A DNA stretch of 64,000 nt, from assembly GCF_000576425.1 (NCBI RefSeq), contig NZ_KK070003.1:1-64000 (forward strand), in the 5' to 3' direction. The notes below the pieces were generated by a model that saw only the letters and a program-made list of their open reading frames with translations, ran no database searches and was not told where the DNA came from. The translations under genes and the position numbers were made by a program. The DNA comes from Brachybacterium phenoliresistens (lineage in GTDB: Bacteria; Actinomycetota; Actinomycetes; Actinomycetales; Dermabacteraceae). Shown here one piece after another: positions 36,458 through 44,676 of the stretch (positions are counted from its first letter, which is position 1; each line of letters opens with the position of its first letter).

Positions 36458-37612
36458 TCAGCGACGGTCCTCGGCGCGCAGGCCGGTCCAGTTGTCCCCG
36501 GTCTCGAAGCGGTACTCCGGGTCGAAGGCGCCGCGATCGGCCTCCGCGGCGGCCACCCGGCCCGCGTGGGTCGGCGCGTCGGGGACATCGGCCGGGCGGC
36601 GCGCGTCCAGCTCCCGCCGCAGCAGCGGCACCACCTCGGTGCCCAGCATCTCGATCTGCTCGAGGACCGTCTTCCGGGGCAGGCCCGCGTGATCGAGCAG
36701 GAACAGCTGGCGCTGGTAGTCGCCCACGTGATCGGCCATCGTCAGGTAGCGCTCGACGACCTGCTCGGGGGAGCCGACCACCAGCGGCGTCTGCCGGGTG
36801 AAGTCCTCCATCGAGGGGCCGCCGCCGTAGACGGGGGCGTTGTCGAAGTAGGGGCGGAACTCGCGCACCGCGTCCTGGGAGTTCCTCCGCATGAACGCCT
36901 GGCCGCCCAGTCCCACGATCGCCTGGTCGGCCCGGCCGTGGCCGTAGTGCTCGTAGCGGCGGCGGTACAGCTCGACCATCTGCTTCGTGTGGGAGATCGG
37001 CCAGAAGATGTTGTTGTGGAAGAAGCCGTCGCCGTAGTAGGCGGCCTGCTCGGCGATCTGCGGGGAGCGGATCGAGCCGTGCCAGACGAACGGCGGCACG
37101 CCGTCCAGCGGGCGCGGGGTCGCGGTGAACTGCTGCAGCGGGGTGCGGAACTTCCCCTCCCAGGTGACGACGTCCTCGCGCCACAGCCGGTGCAGCAGCT
37201 CGTAGTTCTCCACCGCGAGCTCGATGCCGGTGCGGATGTCCTTGCCGAACCACGGGTACACCGGCCCGGTGTTGCCGCGGCCCATCACCAGGTCCACGCG
37301 GCCGCCCGTGAGGTGCTGCAGCATCGCGTAGTCCTCGGCGATCTTCACCGGGTCGTTCGTGGTGATCAGCGTGGTCGCGGTCGACAGGATGATCTCCTGC
37401 GTCTTCGCGCCGATGTAGGCGAGGGTCGTCGTCGGGGAGGAGGTGACGAAGGGCGGGTTGTGGTGCTCGCCGAGGGCGAAGACGTCCAGCCCCACCTGCT
37501 CGGCCAGCAGGGCCTCCTCGACCATGAGGTCGAGGCGCTCGTGCTCGGTGGGGACCTTCCCGGTGGTCGGGTCGGGGGTGATGTCGGCGATGGTGAAGAT
37601 TCCGAACTGCAT
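36458..37612 (-). CDS. LLM class flavin-dependent oxidoreductase (CE1758 family)
   Basis: A 384-residue bacterial luciferase-like monooxygenase. It shows FGIFTIAD at the N-terminus, VFALGEHHNPPFVTSSP, and GRVDLVMGRGNTGPVYPWFG, all typical of this family. ATG at 37612 has AGGAGG 8 nt upstream. It uses FMNH2 and oxygen to oxidise an unknown small substrate; the reductase gene next to it is its likely electron source. An operator palindrome lies 60-77 bp upstream, so the pair is probably inducible. Confidence 0.92.
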   Translation of the reverse strand: MQFGIFTIADITPDPTTGKVPTEHERLDLMVEEALLAEQVGLDVFALGEHHNPPFVTSSPTTTLAYIGAKTQEIILSTATTLITTNDPVKIAEDYAMLQHLTGGRVDLVMGRGNTGPVYPWFGKDIRTGIELAVENYELLHRLWREDVVTWEGKFRTPLQQFTATPRPLDGVPPFVWHGSIRSPQIAEQAAYYGDGFFHNNIFWPISHTKQMVELYRRRYEHYGHGRADQAIVGLGGQAFMRRNSQDAVREFRPYFDNAPVYGGGPSMEDFTRQTPLVVGSPEQVVERYLTMADHVGDYQRQLFLLDHAGLPRKTVLEQIEMLGTEVVPLLRRELDARRPADVPDAPTHAGRVAAAEADRGAFDPEYRFETGDNWTGLRAEDRR

Positions 37613-37671
37613 GCTCAGCGCCTCCTGGCGTGGTCGTGGCGACGACGGGGCGCCGCAGCGGACCGCCGTGA

Positions 37672-37689
37672 TAGTTCAAGATTAAACTA
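37672..37689. promoter_or_regulatory. AT-rich operator palindrome before the LLM monooxygenase pair
   Basis: TAGTTCAA (37672-37679) and TTAAACTA (37682-37689) are inverted with one mismatch around GA. This is the only AT-rich patch in the 152-bp gap and resembles MarR/TetR-type operators. No regulator gene is adjacent, so the protein that binds it is unknown. Confidence 0.55.
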
Positions 37690-37764
37690 CATGGCGGGCG
37701 TGCGCAAGCCCGGGGGGCGGTGAGGCTTCGGGCGGATGCGTCGGGAGCGCGGGCCGGACCGCGG

Positions 37765-38757
37765 TCAGGAGTTGATGTCGGTGCTGTACGCGGTCCAGCT
37801 GTTGCACGGCGACAGCGCGCCGTCGGTGCTGCGGGCCACCAGCACCCAGTGCACGACGGCGGCGGCGGGGATCGAGGCGGGCGGCTCCGGCGGCCAGGTC
37901 CCCTCGTCCAGGAGGATCGCCCAGAGGTCGTCGGAGGGATGCAGCTCCTCGGGCAGCTGCAGCATCGCGGTGGTGGCGAGGCACTGCCGCTGCAGCCCGT
38001 AGCGGCGCGCGGCGTCCAGCCGGGCGGGATCGTCCTCCGTGTAGGCCTCGAGGTAGTGGAGGGCGTAGAAGGAGATCGAGCTCTGCCAGCCCACCGTGTC
38101 CATGAGTGCCCGGGAGAGGTCGGCCAGGTAGGCGGCGGGGAGATCCGGCTCGGCGGCCAGGGCGGAGAGGTGCCCGGCGCCGAGGGGCCAGTAGAGCACT
38201 CCGTCCAGATGGCACATCAGCGGAGAGGTCTGCTCGAACAGAGGGGCCTCGCACGCCGACCCCGGCGGGATCTGCGGCCAGGCGAACACCTCCACCCGCG
38301 GCGTGGACCAGGGGAGGTTCCGGTCGCTCATGGCCTGCGCCCACAGCCCTGCGTAGCAGGCGGTGCCGGCATCGAGGAAGGCCTGCAGCTCGGCCGCGGT
38401 CGGCGCGGCCGTGATGGCCGGCAGCGGGCACTCGGCGATCTCGGGAAGGTGCCCGCCGGTGAGCGGGCTCGTCGTCAGGACCTCGAGGTTCTCCTCGGGG
38501 GTGAGCTCATCGCCGTCGCGGGCGGTGAGGACGACGAAGGGCCGGGCGCTCTCCGTCTCCGGGGCAGGGGCGGAGCTCGCGCTCGCGCTCGAGCTCGGGC
38601 TGCCGGACGCGGCGGGCTGGTCGGCGCTGCGGTCCTCCCAGGCCAGGTAGCCGATGCCCAGCGCGACCACCAGGACGAGCAGGGCCGCGCAGCCGCATGC
38701 GCCGATGATCACCGGCAGGCTGCGGCGCCGGCCCGCGCCCGTCCCCGTCATCGGCAT
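37765..38757 (-). CDS. Membrane-anchored metallopeptidase-like protein lacking HExxH (paralogue 2)
   Basis: A 330-residue protein with one N-terminal span (about 14-36) and an extracellular domain after a Ser/Ala/Pro linker. The domain has the layout of neutral zinc metallopeptidases of the YpfJ type: Cys at GTACYAGLW, WSTPRVEVFAWP, SACEAP, LMCHLDGVLYWP, and later LQRQCLATTAM where active relatives have LQADCxAG. At the zinc site it reads LADLSRALMDTVGWQSS instead of HExGHxxQ, so it should be catalytically dead. ATG 38757 overlaps the stop of the upstream paralogue (ATGA). Function unknown. Confidence 0.8.
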   Translation of the reverse strand: MPMTGTGAGRRRSLPVIIGACGCAALLVLVVALGIGYLAWEDRSADQPAASGSPSSSASASSAPAPETESARPFVVLTARDGDELTPEENLEVLTTSPLTGGHLPEIAECPLPAITAAPTAAELQAFLDAGTACYAGLWAQAMSDRNLPWSTPRVEVFAWPQIPPGSACEAPLFEQTSPLMCHLDGVLYWPLGAGHLSALAAEPDLPAAYLADLSRALMDTVGWQSSISFYALHYLEAYTEDDPARLDAARRYGLQRQCLATTAMLQLPEELHPSDDLWAILLDEGTWPPEPPASIPAAAVVHWVLVARSTDGALSPCNSWTAYSTDINS

Positions 38758-39872
38758 CAGCCGTCGATGTCGTACGACGGGGCGTTCCAGGTGTTGCACG
38801 CGGAGACGTCGCCGCCGCTGTCCAGCCCGGTGCGGACCCAGGTGACCATGGACGAGCTCGGGATGGAGCGCGGCTCATCGCCCACGGTCCACGTCCGCTC
38901 GTCCAGCATGATCGCCTGCAGCGCCTCGGAGGGGCGCAGCTCCGCGGGCAGCTGCATGGACGTCGCCGAGGAGAGGCAGCGCATCTGCAGGTTGAAGCGC
39001 CGGTAGCCGTCGCGCCACTGCGGGTCGGACTCCTCGAAGTCGTCGAGGTAGTTCTGGTAGTAGACCGCGATCGAGGTCTGCCAGGTCAGCGGGTTCATGA
39101 GGGAGTGCGCGAGGTCCACGAGGTAGGCGGAGGGCACGTCCTCCGGTGCCGCGTGCGTGGCGAGGTTCCCGGCCTCGAGCGGCCAGTACAGGGTGTTGTC
39201 CAGGTTGCACATGCGCGGCTCGTACTGCTGGAACGTGTTCGGCGCGCACGAGGAGTCGGGGACGTCCGGCCAGGTGTACACCACGACATCGGGCGTGGAC
39301 CAGGAGAGGTTCTTCTGGCCCAGCAGGCTTCCCCAGGCGCCGCTGATGCAGCCCGTGCCGACCTCGAGGAAGGCCTGCAGGGCCTCCTGCGTCGGACCCG
39401 CGGTGATGGCCGGCAGCTCGCAGCTGCCGATGGCGGGGATGCCGCCGGCGGTCATCGGGCTGGTGGCGAGGACCTCCCGGTTCTCCTCGGCGCTGCGGGT
39501 GTTCTCGTCGATCGGGGAGATCGGCTGGAAGGTCGTCGGCTCGGCGGGGCTCGGGGCGGAGACGCTCTCGCTCGGCTCGGTGGGGGCGGAGGCGGTGGTC
39601 TCGGGCCCGGCGGTCGGGCTCGGGCTCCAGGACCGCCAGGCCAGGAAGCCGATGCCCCCGGCCACGACGAGCACGAGCAGGGCCACGCAGCCGAGCGCGC
39701 CCGCGATCAGCAGCCAGGGCCGCTTCTTCGGCGCCGGCGGACCGGACGGGGGAGGGGTCTGCCCCCATCCCGGGCCCTGACCGGGGTTCGTGTACGGGGC
39801 CTGGGGACCCTGCTGCCAGTGATCGTCCCCGTGGTTCTGCGGCGGGCCGGCCGGCCCCGGTCCTTGCGACAT
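38757..39872 (-). CDS. Membrane-anchored metallopeptidase-like protein lacking HExxH (paralogue 1)
   Basis: A 371-residue protein. The N-terminus (1-48) is a Pro/Gly/Gln-rich cytoplasmic tail, then one span (about 52-76), a Ser/Pro/Thr linker and an extracellular domain homologous to its downstream neighbour. Shared positions include CISGAWGSLL, WSTPDVVVYTWP, RMCNLDNTLYWP, YLVDLAHSLMNPLTWQTS (zinc motif degraded; a single His remains) and LQMRCLSSA. Four Cys residues could form the disulfides of this fold. ATG at 39872 has GAGGGG upstream. The pair probably arose by tandem duplication and may act as a binding or scaffold module at the envelope. Confidence 0.8.
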   Translation of the reverse strand: MSQGPGPAGPPQNHGDDHWQQGPQAPYTNPGQGPGWGQTPPPSGPPAPKKRPWLLIAGALGCVALLVLVVAGGIGFLAWRSWSPSPTAGPETTASAPTEPSESVSAPSPAEPTTFQPISPIDENTRSAEENREVLATSPMTAGGIPAIGSCELPAITAGPTQEALQAFLEVGTGCISGAWGSLLGQKNLSWSTPDVVVYTWPDVPDSSCAPNTFQQYEPRMCNLDNTLYWPLEAGNLATHAAPEDVPSAYLVDLAHSLMNPLTWQTSIAVYYQNYLDDFEESDPQWRDGYRRFNLQMRCLSSATSMQLPAELRPSEALQAIMLDERTWTVGDEPRSIPSSSMVTWVRTGLDSGGDVSACNTWNAPSYDIDG

Positions 39873-39976
39873 CGAGTTCCCCTCACGTTCCGCCCCGGTG
39901 CGGGGGCACCGGCAGGATATCGGGGCCCGGGCGGGGGATCGGGGCCGTTCCGGCAACAGCCCGGTATCGATCCGCT

Positions 39977-40336
39977 TCAGGCGGCGTACGCCTGCTGCGC
40001 CTGCTCGACCTCGCCGAGATGCTCCGTCGCCCAGCGCATCAGGGCGCCGAGCGGATCGAGCAGGCTGCGGCCCAGCGGCGTGAGGGCGTACTCCACGCGG
40101 GGCGGCACCTCGGCGTGGACGGTCCGGGTGACCAGGCCGTCCCGCTCGAGGGCGCGCAGGGTCTGCGTGAGCATCTTCTGCGAGACCCCGTCGACCCGCC
40201 GGCGGATCTCGGAGAACCGGCGCGGCCCGTCCTCGAGCGTCGCGATCACCAGGACGGTCCAGCGGTCGCCGATGCGGTCCAGCAGCTTCCGCGAGGGGCA
40301 GTCGCGCTGGTACGGGTCGGGCGGCAGGAGCGGCAT
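39977..40336 (-). CDS. HxlR family transcriptional regulator
   Basis: A 119-residue winged-helix regulator (MarR-like, HxlR family). CPSRKLLDRIGDRWTVLVI is the family signature and includes Cys13, the position used for redox or electrophile sensing in HypR/YodB-type members. FSEIRRRVDGVSQKMLTQTL is the recognition region. ATG at 40336 has GGAGG 5 nt upstream. It is divergent from an NAD(P)-binding reductase gene, the usual arrangement for HxlR-controlled oxidoreductases. Confidence 0.93.
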   Translation of the reverse strand: MPLLPPDPYQRDCPSRKLLDRIGDRWTVLVIATLEDGPRRFSEIRRRVDGVSQKMLTQTLRALERDGLVTRTVHAEVPPRVEYALTPLGRSLLDPLGALMRWATEHLGEVEQAQQAYAA

Positions 40337-40374
40337 GAGAGCCTCCGGAGGGGTCGGCGGGGCGGGTCGGGCCG

Positions 40375-40425
40375 GTTACCGGAAAGTGCCTGCTTCCCGG
40401 GAGGTCCTTGGTCACCTACGGTAAC
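40375..40425. promoter_or_regulatory. HxlR-type operators between the regulator and reductase genes
   Basis: GTTACCG (40375-40381) and CGGTAAC (40419-40425) are inverted arms. The right one also forms the compact palindrome GTCACC-tac-GGTAAC (40411-40425) with one mismatch. They sit in the 127-bp divergent region, 39 bp both from the regulator start and from the reductase start. Control of both genes by the HxlR protein is inferred. Confidence 0.6.
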
Positions 40426-40463
40426 TCATGAACATCATCAGCACTTCCGGAAGGACCTGCATC

Positions 40464-41105
40464 ATGCGCATCACCATCCTCGGAGGCACCGGCTACGCCG
40501 GCGCCGAGCTCGTCCGCGAGGCCGCCGCGCGCGGCCACGAGGTCACCTCCTTCAGCCGCTCGGCCGCCGAGACGCCCGTCGACGGGGTCCGGTACGTCCA
40601 CGGCTCCGCGCTCGAGGAGGCGGAGCTCGCCCCCGCGCTCGAGGGCGCCGAGGTCGTCGTCTCCGCCCTCGCCCCGCGCGGACCGCTCGCGGGCCGCACG
40701 CGCGAGCTGCTCGCCGGCGTCGCCGACACGGTCGCCGCCTCCGGCGTGCGCCTCGGCGTGATCGGCGGGGCCGGCTCCCTGCAGGTTGCCGAGGGCGGCC
40801 CGCTGCTCGTGGACACCCCGGACTTCCCCGAGGCCTTCCGGGCCGAGGCCCGCGAGATGACCGCCGTCCTGGACGACCTGCGCGGGCGGGACGATCAGCT
40901 CGACTGGTTCTTCGTCAGCCCTGCCGCCGGGTTCGGCGCCCACGCTCCCGGCTCGGCGCGCGGGCAGTTCCGCATCGGCTCCGATGTGCTGCTGGCCGAT
41001 GAGAACGGCGCCTCCGAGCTGTCCGCCCCGGATCTCGCCAGCGCGATCCTCGACGAGATCGAGGCGCCGGCGCACCGTCGGGCCCGGTTCACCGTCGCCT
41101 ACTGA
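40464..41105 (+). CDS. NAD(P)H-binding short-chain reductase (NmrA/NAD-epimerase-like)
   Basis: A 213-residue single-domain Rossmann protein. ILGGTGYAGAELVREAAARGH gives the GGTGxxG dinucleotide motif at residues 6-12. LGVIGGAGSL and FFVSPAAGFG are typical of the atypical SDR group that contains quinone and flavin reductases. ATG at 40464 has AAGGA 8 nt upstream; an ATG at 40428 would lack a ribosome binding site. It is probably induced by oxidative or electrophile stress through the divergent HxlR regulator. Confidence 0.9.
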   Translation: MRITILGGTGYAGAELVREAAARGHEVTSFSRSAAETPVDGVRYVHGSALEEAELAPALEGAEVVVSALAPRGPLAGRTRELLAGVADTVAASGVRLGVIGGAGSLQVAEGGPLLVDTPDFPEAFRAEAREMTAVLDDLRGRDDQLDWFFVSPAAGFGAHAPGSARGQFRIGSDVLLADENGASELSAPDLASAILDEIEAPAHRRARFTVAY

Positions 41106-41114
41106 CCGGCCGAT

Positions 41115-41142
41115 GCCCCGCGGGACCGACGTCCCGCGGGGC
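41115..41142 (+). terminator. Hairpin terminator after the NAD(P)-binding reductase gene
   Basis: Arms gccccgcgggac (41115-41126) and gtcccgcggggc (41131-41142) are perfect over 12 bp with loop cgac. It starts 9 bp after the stop codon and lies just before the SOS-controlled promoter of the next gene. Confidence 0.8.
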
Positions 41143-41169
41143 GGCCACCCCGCCGCGCCGCCGGGGTCC

Positions 41170-41198
41170 TTGACTGGGCGTCGAACATGTGTTCGACT
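41170..41198 (+). promoter_or_regulatory. SOS box (LexA site) inside the promoter of the radical SAM gene
   Basis: TCGAACATGTGTTCGA at 41181-41196 is a perfect 16-bp palindrome matching the actinobacterial LexA consensus TCGAACnnnnGTTCGA. It lies between TTGACT (-35, 41170-41175) and tcgact (-10, 41193-41198), spacing 17 bp. A bound LexA would block transcription. The -10 ends 6 nt before the ATG at 41205, so the mRNA is probably leaderless. Confidence 0.88.
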
Positions 41199-41204
41199 TC
41201 GGGC

Positions 41205-42338
41205 ATGCGGTGGAGCGGACAGAGGATCGGCGGCACGCCCGAGGCGGCGGGCGCAGGCCCGCTCGCGGCGGATCCCGCGCAGGACCCCCGCACCCGTGCC
41301 CTCGTGGGCCTGACCGGACTGGTGCGCAGCGTGCGCACCCCGGAGTTCCACGGGGTCACCTTCCATGAGGTGGCCGCGAAGTCCGCGCTGAACCGCGTGC
41401 CCGCCGCCAGCTCGATGCCGTTCTCGTGGACGGTGAACCCCTACCGCGGCTGCTCGCACGCCTGCGTGTACTGCTTCGCCCGCAGCACCCACCGCTACCT
41501 CGACCTCGACGCCGGGGCGGACTTCGACCAGCAGGTGGTGGTCAAGGTCAACGTCGCCGAGGTCCTCCGCGCGGAGCTCGCCCGGCGCTCCTGGGGACGC
41601 GAGGAGGTCGCGCTCGGCACCAACACCGACCCGTACCAGCGGGCGGAGGGCCGCTACCGCCTCATGCCGGGGATCATCTCCGCCCTCGCGGACTCGGGCA
41701 CCCCGCTGTCGATCCTCACCAAGGGCACGCTGCTGCGGCGGGACCTGCCGCAGCTCGAGGAGGCCGCGCGGCGCGTCCCGGTGGACCTGTCGATGTCCAT
41801 CGCGATCTTCGACGACGCCCTGCAGAAGGCGGTCGAGCCCGGCACGCCCTCGACCGCCGCGCGCCTGGCCACCGTGCGCGCCGCGGCCGATGCCGGCTTC
41901 CGCGTCACCGTCTTCCTGATGCCGATCATGCCCTGGCTGACCGATGGCGACCGGCAGCTGGACGAGGCCCTCGCCCGCATCGCCGAGGCGGGCGCCGCGC
42001 ACGTCGTCTTCGGCGCCCTGCACCTGCGGCCGGGAGCCAAGGAGTGGTTCCTGGAATGGATCGAGCGCGAGCACCCCGAGCTCTCCCGCGGGTACCGCCG
42101 CTTCTACGGCCAGGCCTCCTATGCTCCGGCCGGCTACCGTCGCGACCTGGGGCGGCGCGTGCGGCCGCTGCTGGCCCGGCACGGCCTCGCCTCCCATGAG
42201 GACGTCGACCAGCCCGAGCATCGCCGCGAGGCCGCGGCGCGCGCGGGCCGCACGGGGCGCTCCGGCCGCGCGGCCGGCGAGGACCCGCGGCCGCTGCCGT
42301 CCGCGCTCGAGCTGTCCGGGCAGCCGGCGCTGTTCTGA
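41205..42338 (+). CDS. Rv2578c-family radical SAM protein, SOS-controlled
   Basis: A 377-residue radical S-adenosylmethionine enzyme. CSHACVYC holds the CX3CX2C iron-sulfur ligands at Cys83, Cys87 and Cys90. NPYRGC before it and YASYAP/YRRFYGQ-type motifs later fit the Rv2578c family, related to spore photoproduct lyase (SplB-like). ATG at 41205 was chosen because the upstream in-frame ATG at 41187 lies inside the LexA palindrome and upstream of the predicted transcription start. The LexA site suggests a DNA-damage role, perhaps repair of a nucleobase lesion. The C-terminal 40 residues are Arg/Ala-rich and variable. Confidence 0.92.
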   Translation: MRWSGQRIGGTPEAAGAGPLAADPAQDPRTRALVGLTGLVRSVRTPEFHGVTFHEVAAKSALNRVPAASSMPFSWTVNPYRGCSHACVYCFARSTHRYLDLDAGADFDQQVVVKVNVAEVLRAELARRSWGREEVALGTNTDPYQRAEGRYRLMPGIISALADSGTPLSILTKGTLLRRDLPQLEEAARRVPVDLSMSIAIFDDALQKAVEPGTPSTAARLATVRAAADAGFRVTVFLMPIMPWLTDGDRQLDEALARIAEAGAAHVVFGALHLRPGAKEWFLEWIEREHPELSRGYRRFYGQASYAPAGYRRDLGRRVRPLLARHGLASHEDVDQPEHRREAAARAGRTGRSGRAAGEDPRPLPSALELSGQPALF

Positions 42339-42385
42339 CCGCGGGCGGCGCTCCTCCGCTCAGCGCATCCGCGCAGCCGTCGCGA

Positions 42386-43042
42386 TCACAGCCGGTACAG
42401 CGCGCTCGGATGCCCCTTGCTCGCGCCCGCCGCGTACTCGCCGGTCTTGGTGGCCCCGTGCGTGCCGAGCAGCCGACGGATCCCGTTGTTGTCCGTGGGG
42501 AGGATCGCCCGGCCCGTGGCCTGCTCGAGCGCTCGGGCCACGGTGAGCACGTCGCGCACGCTGAGGACGGGGCCGAACAGGAGCCGCAGGGCCTCGGCCT
42601 CGGTGAGCAGCAGCCGTCCGAGGGAGGCCGCGGCCCGCAGGATGATCGCCTCGTGGTCGAAGGGCAGCCCGCGCACGGCCCCGAGCTCCTGCAGGTGCAG
42701 GGACGGCGTTCCCGCCAGGGGCTGGACGCCCAGTGCCAGCTTCGCGATCGCCATCGTCGGCCCGCGCGGATCACGGCCGTCCGTGTCGAACACGCCCACG
42801 TCCTCCAGCCGCTCCGCGCGGGCTCCCGCCTTGGTGGCCAGGGCCCGCTCGGCCGCCTGCACGGAGGTCTCCCGGCCGATCAGGACCCCGGGCAGCGCCG
42901 CCTCGCCGAGGAACGGCGCGAACTGCCGCGGCGGCAGGCAGACCTGCAGCGTCCCGGCGGAGTAGACCATCGCGACCACATCGACCGACACGAGCGCCTG
43001 CTCGAACTCGCTCACCCCGGATCCCTTCGTCTCGGCGTCCAT
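42386..43042 (-). CDS. nrtR: NrtR family regulator of NAD metabolism (NUDIX-like repressor)
   Basis: A 218-residue protein with an N-terminal NUDIX-like domain (about 15-150) and a C-terminal winged helix (about 150-218). The NUDIX box is degraded: GVLIGRETSVQAAERALATKAG keeps spacing but not the catalytic REXXEE residues, as in NrtR repressors that sense ADP-ribose or NAD-related ligands without hydrolysing them. It lies 56 bp downstream of nadV on the same strand, so it is likely in the NAD-salvage operon and represses it through the palindrome at 45517-45539. CAGACT 8 nt before ATG 43042 could give an extra leaderless promoter. Confidence 0.85.
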   Translation of the reverse strand: MDAETKGSGVSEFEQALVSVDVVAMVYSAGTLQVCLPPRQFAPFLGEAALPGVLIGRETSVQAAERALATKAGARAERLEDVGVFDTDGRDPRGPTMAIAKLALGVQPLAGTPSLHLQELGAVRGLPFDHEAIILRAAASLGRLLLTEAEALRLLFGPVLSVRDVLTVARALEQATGRAILPTDNNGIRRLLGTHGATKTGEYAAGASKGHPSALYRL

Positions 43043-43098
43043 CGGCCCCCAGTCTGGCATCCTGCGCCGGCGCGCCCGGTCGCCGGGGCCCGTCGGCC

Positions 43099-44676
43099 TC
43101 ACGCATGGGCGGCGAGGACCGCGCGGACCTCCGCGAACGACTGCCGGCGCAGGAACCGGCCGTCCTCCCAGATCGGCTGGAGGAGGCTGCGCGCCTCCTG
43201 GTCGGGCGTGGCCCGTTCGACGAGGACCATCCCGCCGTCCTCTCCCGGCAGCACCGCGAGGCGGCCGGTGGCCGAGGTCTTGGTGCCCGAGTCGGTGACC
43301 GGGTCCTTCAGCATGTCGCGGCCCGCGCCGTCGACCTCCGCCCAGGTCGCCTTGATGGCCGAGGAGAAGGTGTCCCGGGTGACGTACTGGTAGGTGAACG
43401 AGCCGATCCCGAACACGACGTTCGTCGAGGCGAAGCCCTTCGCGGCCAGGCGGTCGATGATCGCCTCGGCCCGCTGGAGGGTGATCGAGTCGCCGTAGAT
43501 GGCGCCGACATGCGGATCCAGGACCCGGTATCCCTGGGCGGTGACGGTGCCGCCGAACTCCTCCCACAGCAGCGGGACGACGCCCATCTCCTCGGGGGCG
43601 ACCTCCTCGCCGGCGGCGCGCCGGGCCGCGATCTCCTCGGCCGAGAGGGTGCCGCACAGGATGTCCACGGGGTCGCCGCTGTCGGGTCGGATCACGAGCT
43701 TCCCCTCGCGGCCCAGGATCTCCGCGCGCAGCATCGGCAGCGTCGCGGTGAGGACGTTCCACAGGTCCCAGGTGTCCGAGACGACCGAGACGATCCCGGC
43801 GGGGTAGACCTCGGTGAGCAGGCGCCGGAAGGTGCTGACCTCGCCGTCCTGGCCGCCGGCCATCATCACCGAGTGCTCGGTGGCCGGGACCGAGGCCGCG
43901 ATCAGGCCGTTGTCCCCGTCGTAGTACGTCTCGACCGCGTCGATCGCCGGGATCGAATCGGTGCCGACGAAGCTCAGCAGGTGCGCCGCGCCCGACATCG
44001 CCGCCGAGGCCAGCGAGGTCTGGCCGCGGAAGGAGAAGTCGTGGCCCTGGAACGCGACCCCGGCGGTCGTGCCGGTGGTCCGCAGCGCCGCCGCATCGAA
44101 CAGGCGCCGGTACTCGAGGGCGATGGTCGCCGTGGTCGAGGGGTGCCACACCGCCGCCGAGAGCGCCGACTCGATGTAGTTCACCAGCCAGAAGAACTCC
44201 GGCAGCGTGTTCTCGATCGTGAAGCTCGGCACCCGCAGCGGCACCCGGGTCCCCTCGGGGACGGCGCAGAACCGCAGCGGCAGGTACCCCAGGCGGTGCA
44301 GGGCGCGGATGTGGTCGGTGCCGACGGCGCCCGGGCCCAGGTAGGCATCCATGATCCGCTGGTACGCGCCGGCGACCTCGTCCTCCTCCGCCGCCGCGAA
44401 GAACGGCGCGAAGGCGTCCATCAGCGACTCCTGGAGGTAGGCCTGCAGCCCGAAGTGGACGACCGCGTCGATCCCGGGGATGCGGCTTCCGCGGTTGGTG
44501 AAGTTCGAGTACACCCGCGTGGTGCCGGGCGGGTACTGGCGGATGTGGCCGACCTTGTAGCCGTCCGTCGCCAGCAGGGGCGCGATCGCGGCGCTGCGGC
44601 TGCGGCGGCCCGGCTGCGGGCGGGCGGGCGCCGGGGCGTCGCTGCGGCCGATGGCGGGGCTGGTGTCGAGGGTCAT
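43099..44676 (-). CDS. nadV: Nicotinamide phosphoribosyltransferase
   Basis: A 525-residue NAMPT-type enzyme that makes nicotinamide mononucleotide from nicotinamide and PRPP. Key family blocks are YKVGHIRQYPPGTTRVYSNF near the start, GHDFSFRGQTSL, the SVPATEHSVM loop and IRPDSGDPVDIL, the phosphate-binding RPDSGDP motif. The length fits NadV (about 480-530). ATG at 44676 has GGAGG 7 nt upstream and overlaps the end of the PRPP synthetase-like gene by 4 bp. Co-expression with a PRPP-making enzyme would supply its second substrate. Confidence 0.94.
   Translation of the reverse strand: MTLDTSPAIGRSDAPAPARPQPGRRSRSAAIAPLLATDGYKVGHIRQYPPGTTRVYSNFTNRGSRIPGIDAVVHFGLQAYLQESLMDAFAPFFAAAEEDEVAGAYQRIMDAYLGPGAVGTDHIRALHRLGYLPLRFCAVPEGTRVPLRVPSFTIENTLPEFFWLVNYIESALSAAVWHPSTTATIALEYRRLFDAAALRTTGTTAGVAFQGHDFSFRGQTSLASAAMSGAAHLLSFVGTDSIPAIDAVETYYDGDNGLIAASVPATEHSVMMAGGQDGEVSTFRRLLTEVYPAGIVSVVSDTWDLWNVLTATLPMLRAEILGREGKLVIRPDSGDPVDILCGTLSAEEIAARRAAGEEVAPEEMGVVPLLWEEFGGTVTAQGYRVLDPHVGAIYGDSITLQRAEAIIDRLAAKGFASTNVVFGIGSFTYQYVTRDTFSSAIKATWAEVDGAGRDMLKDPVTDSGTKTSATGRLAVLPGEDGGMVLVERATPDQEARSLLQPIWEDGRFLRRQSFAEVRAVLAAHA

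Noticed and set aside
41187-41205. Start of the radical SAM gene at ATG 41187
   Set aside because: This ATG lies inside the LexA palindrome and between the predicted -35 and -10, upstream of the likely transcript start; ATG 41205 fits a leaderless mRNA.
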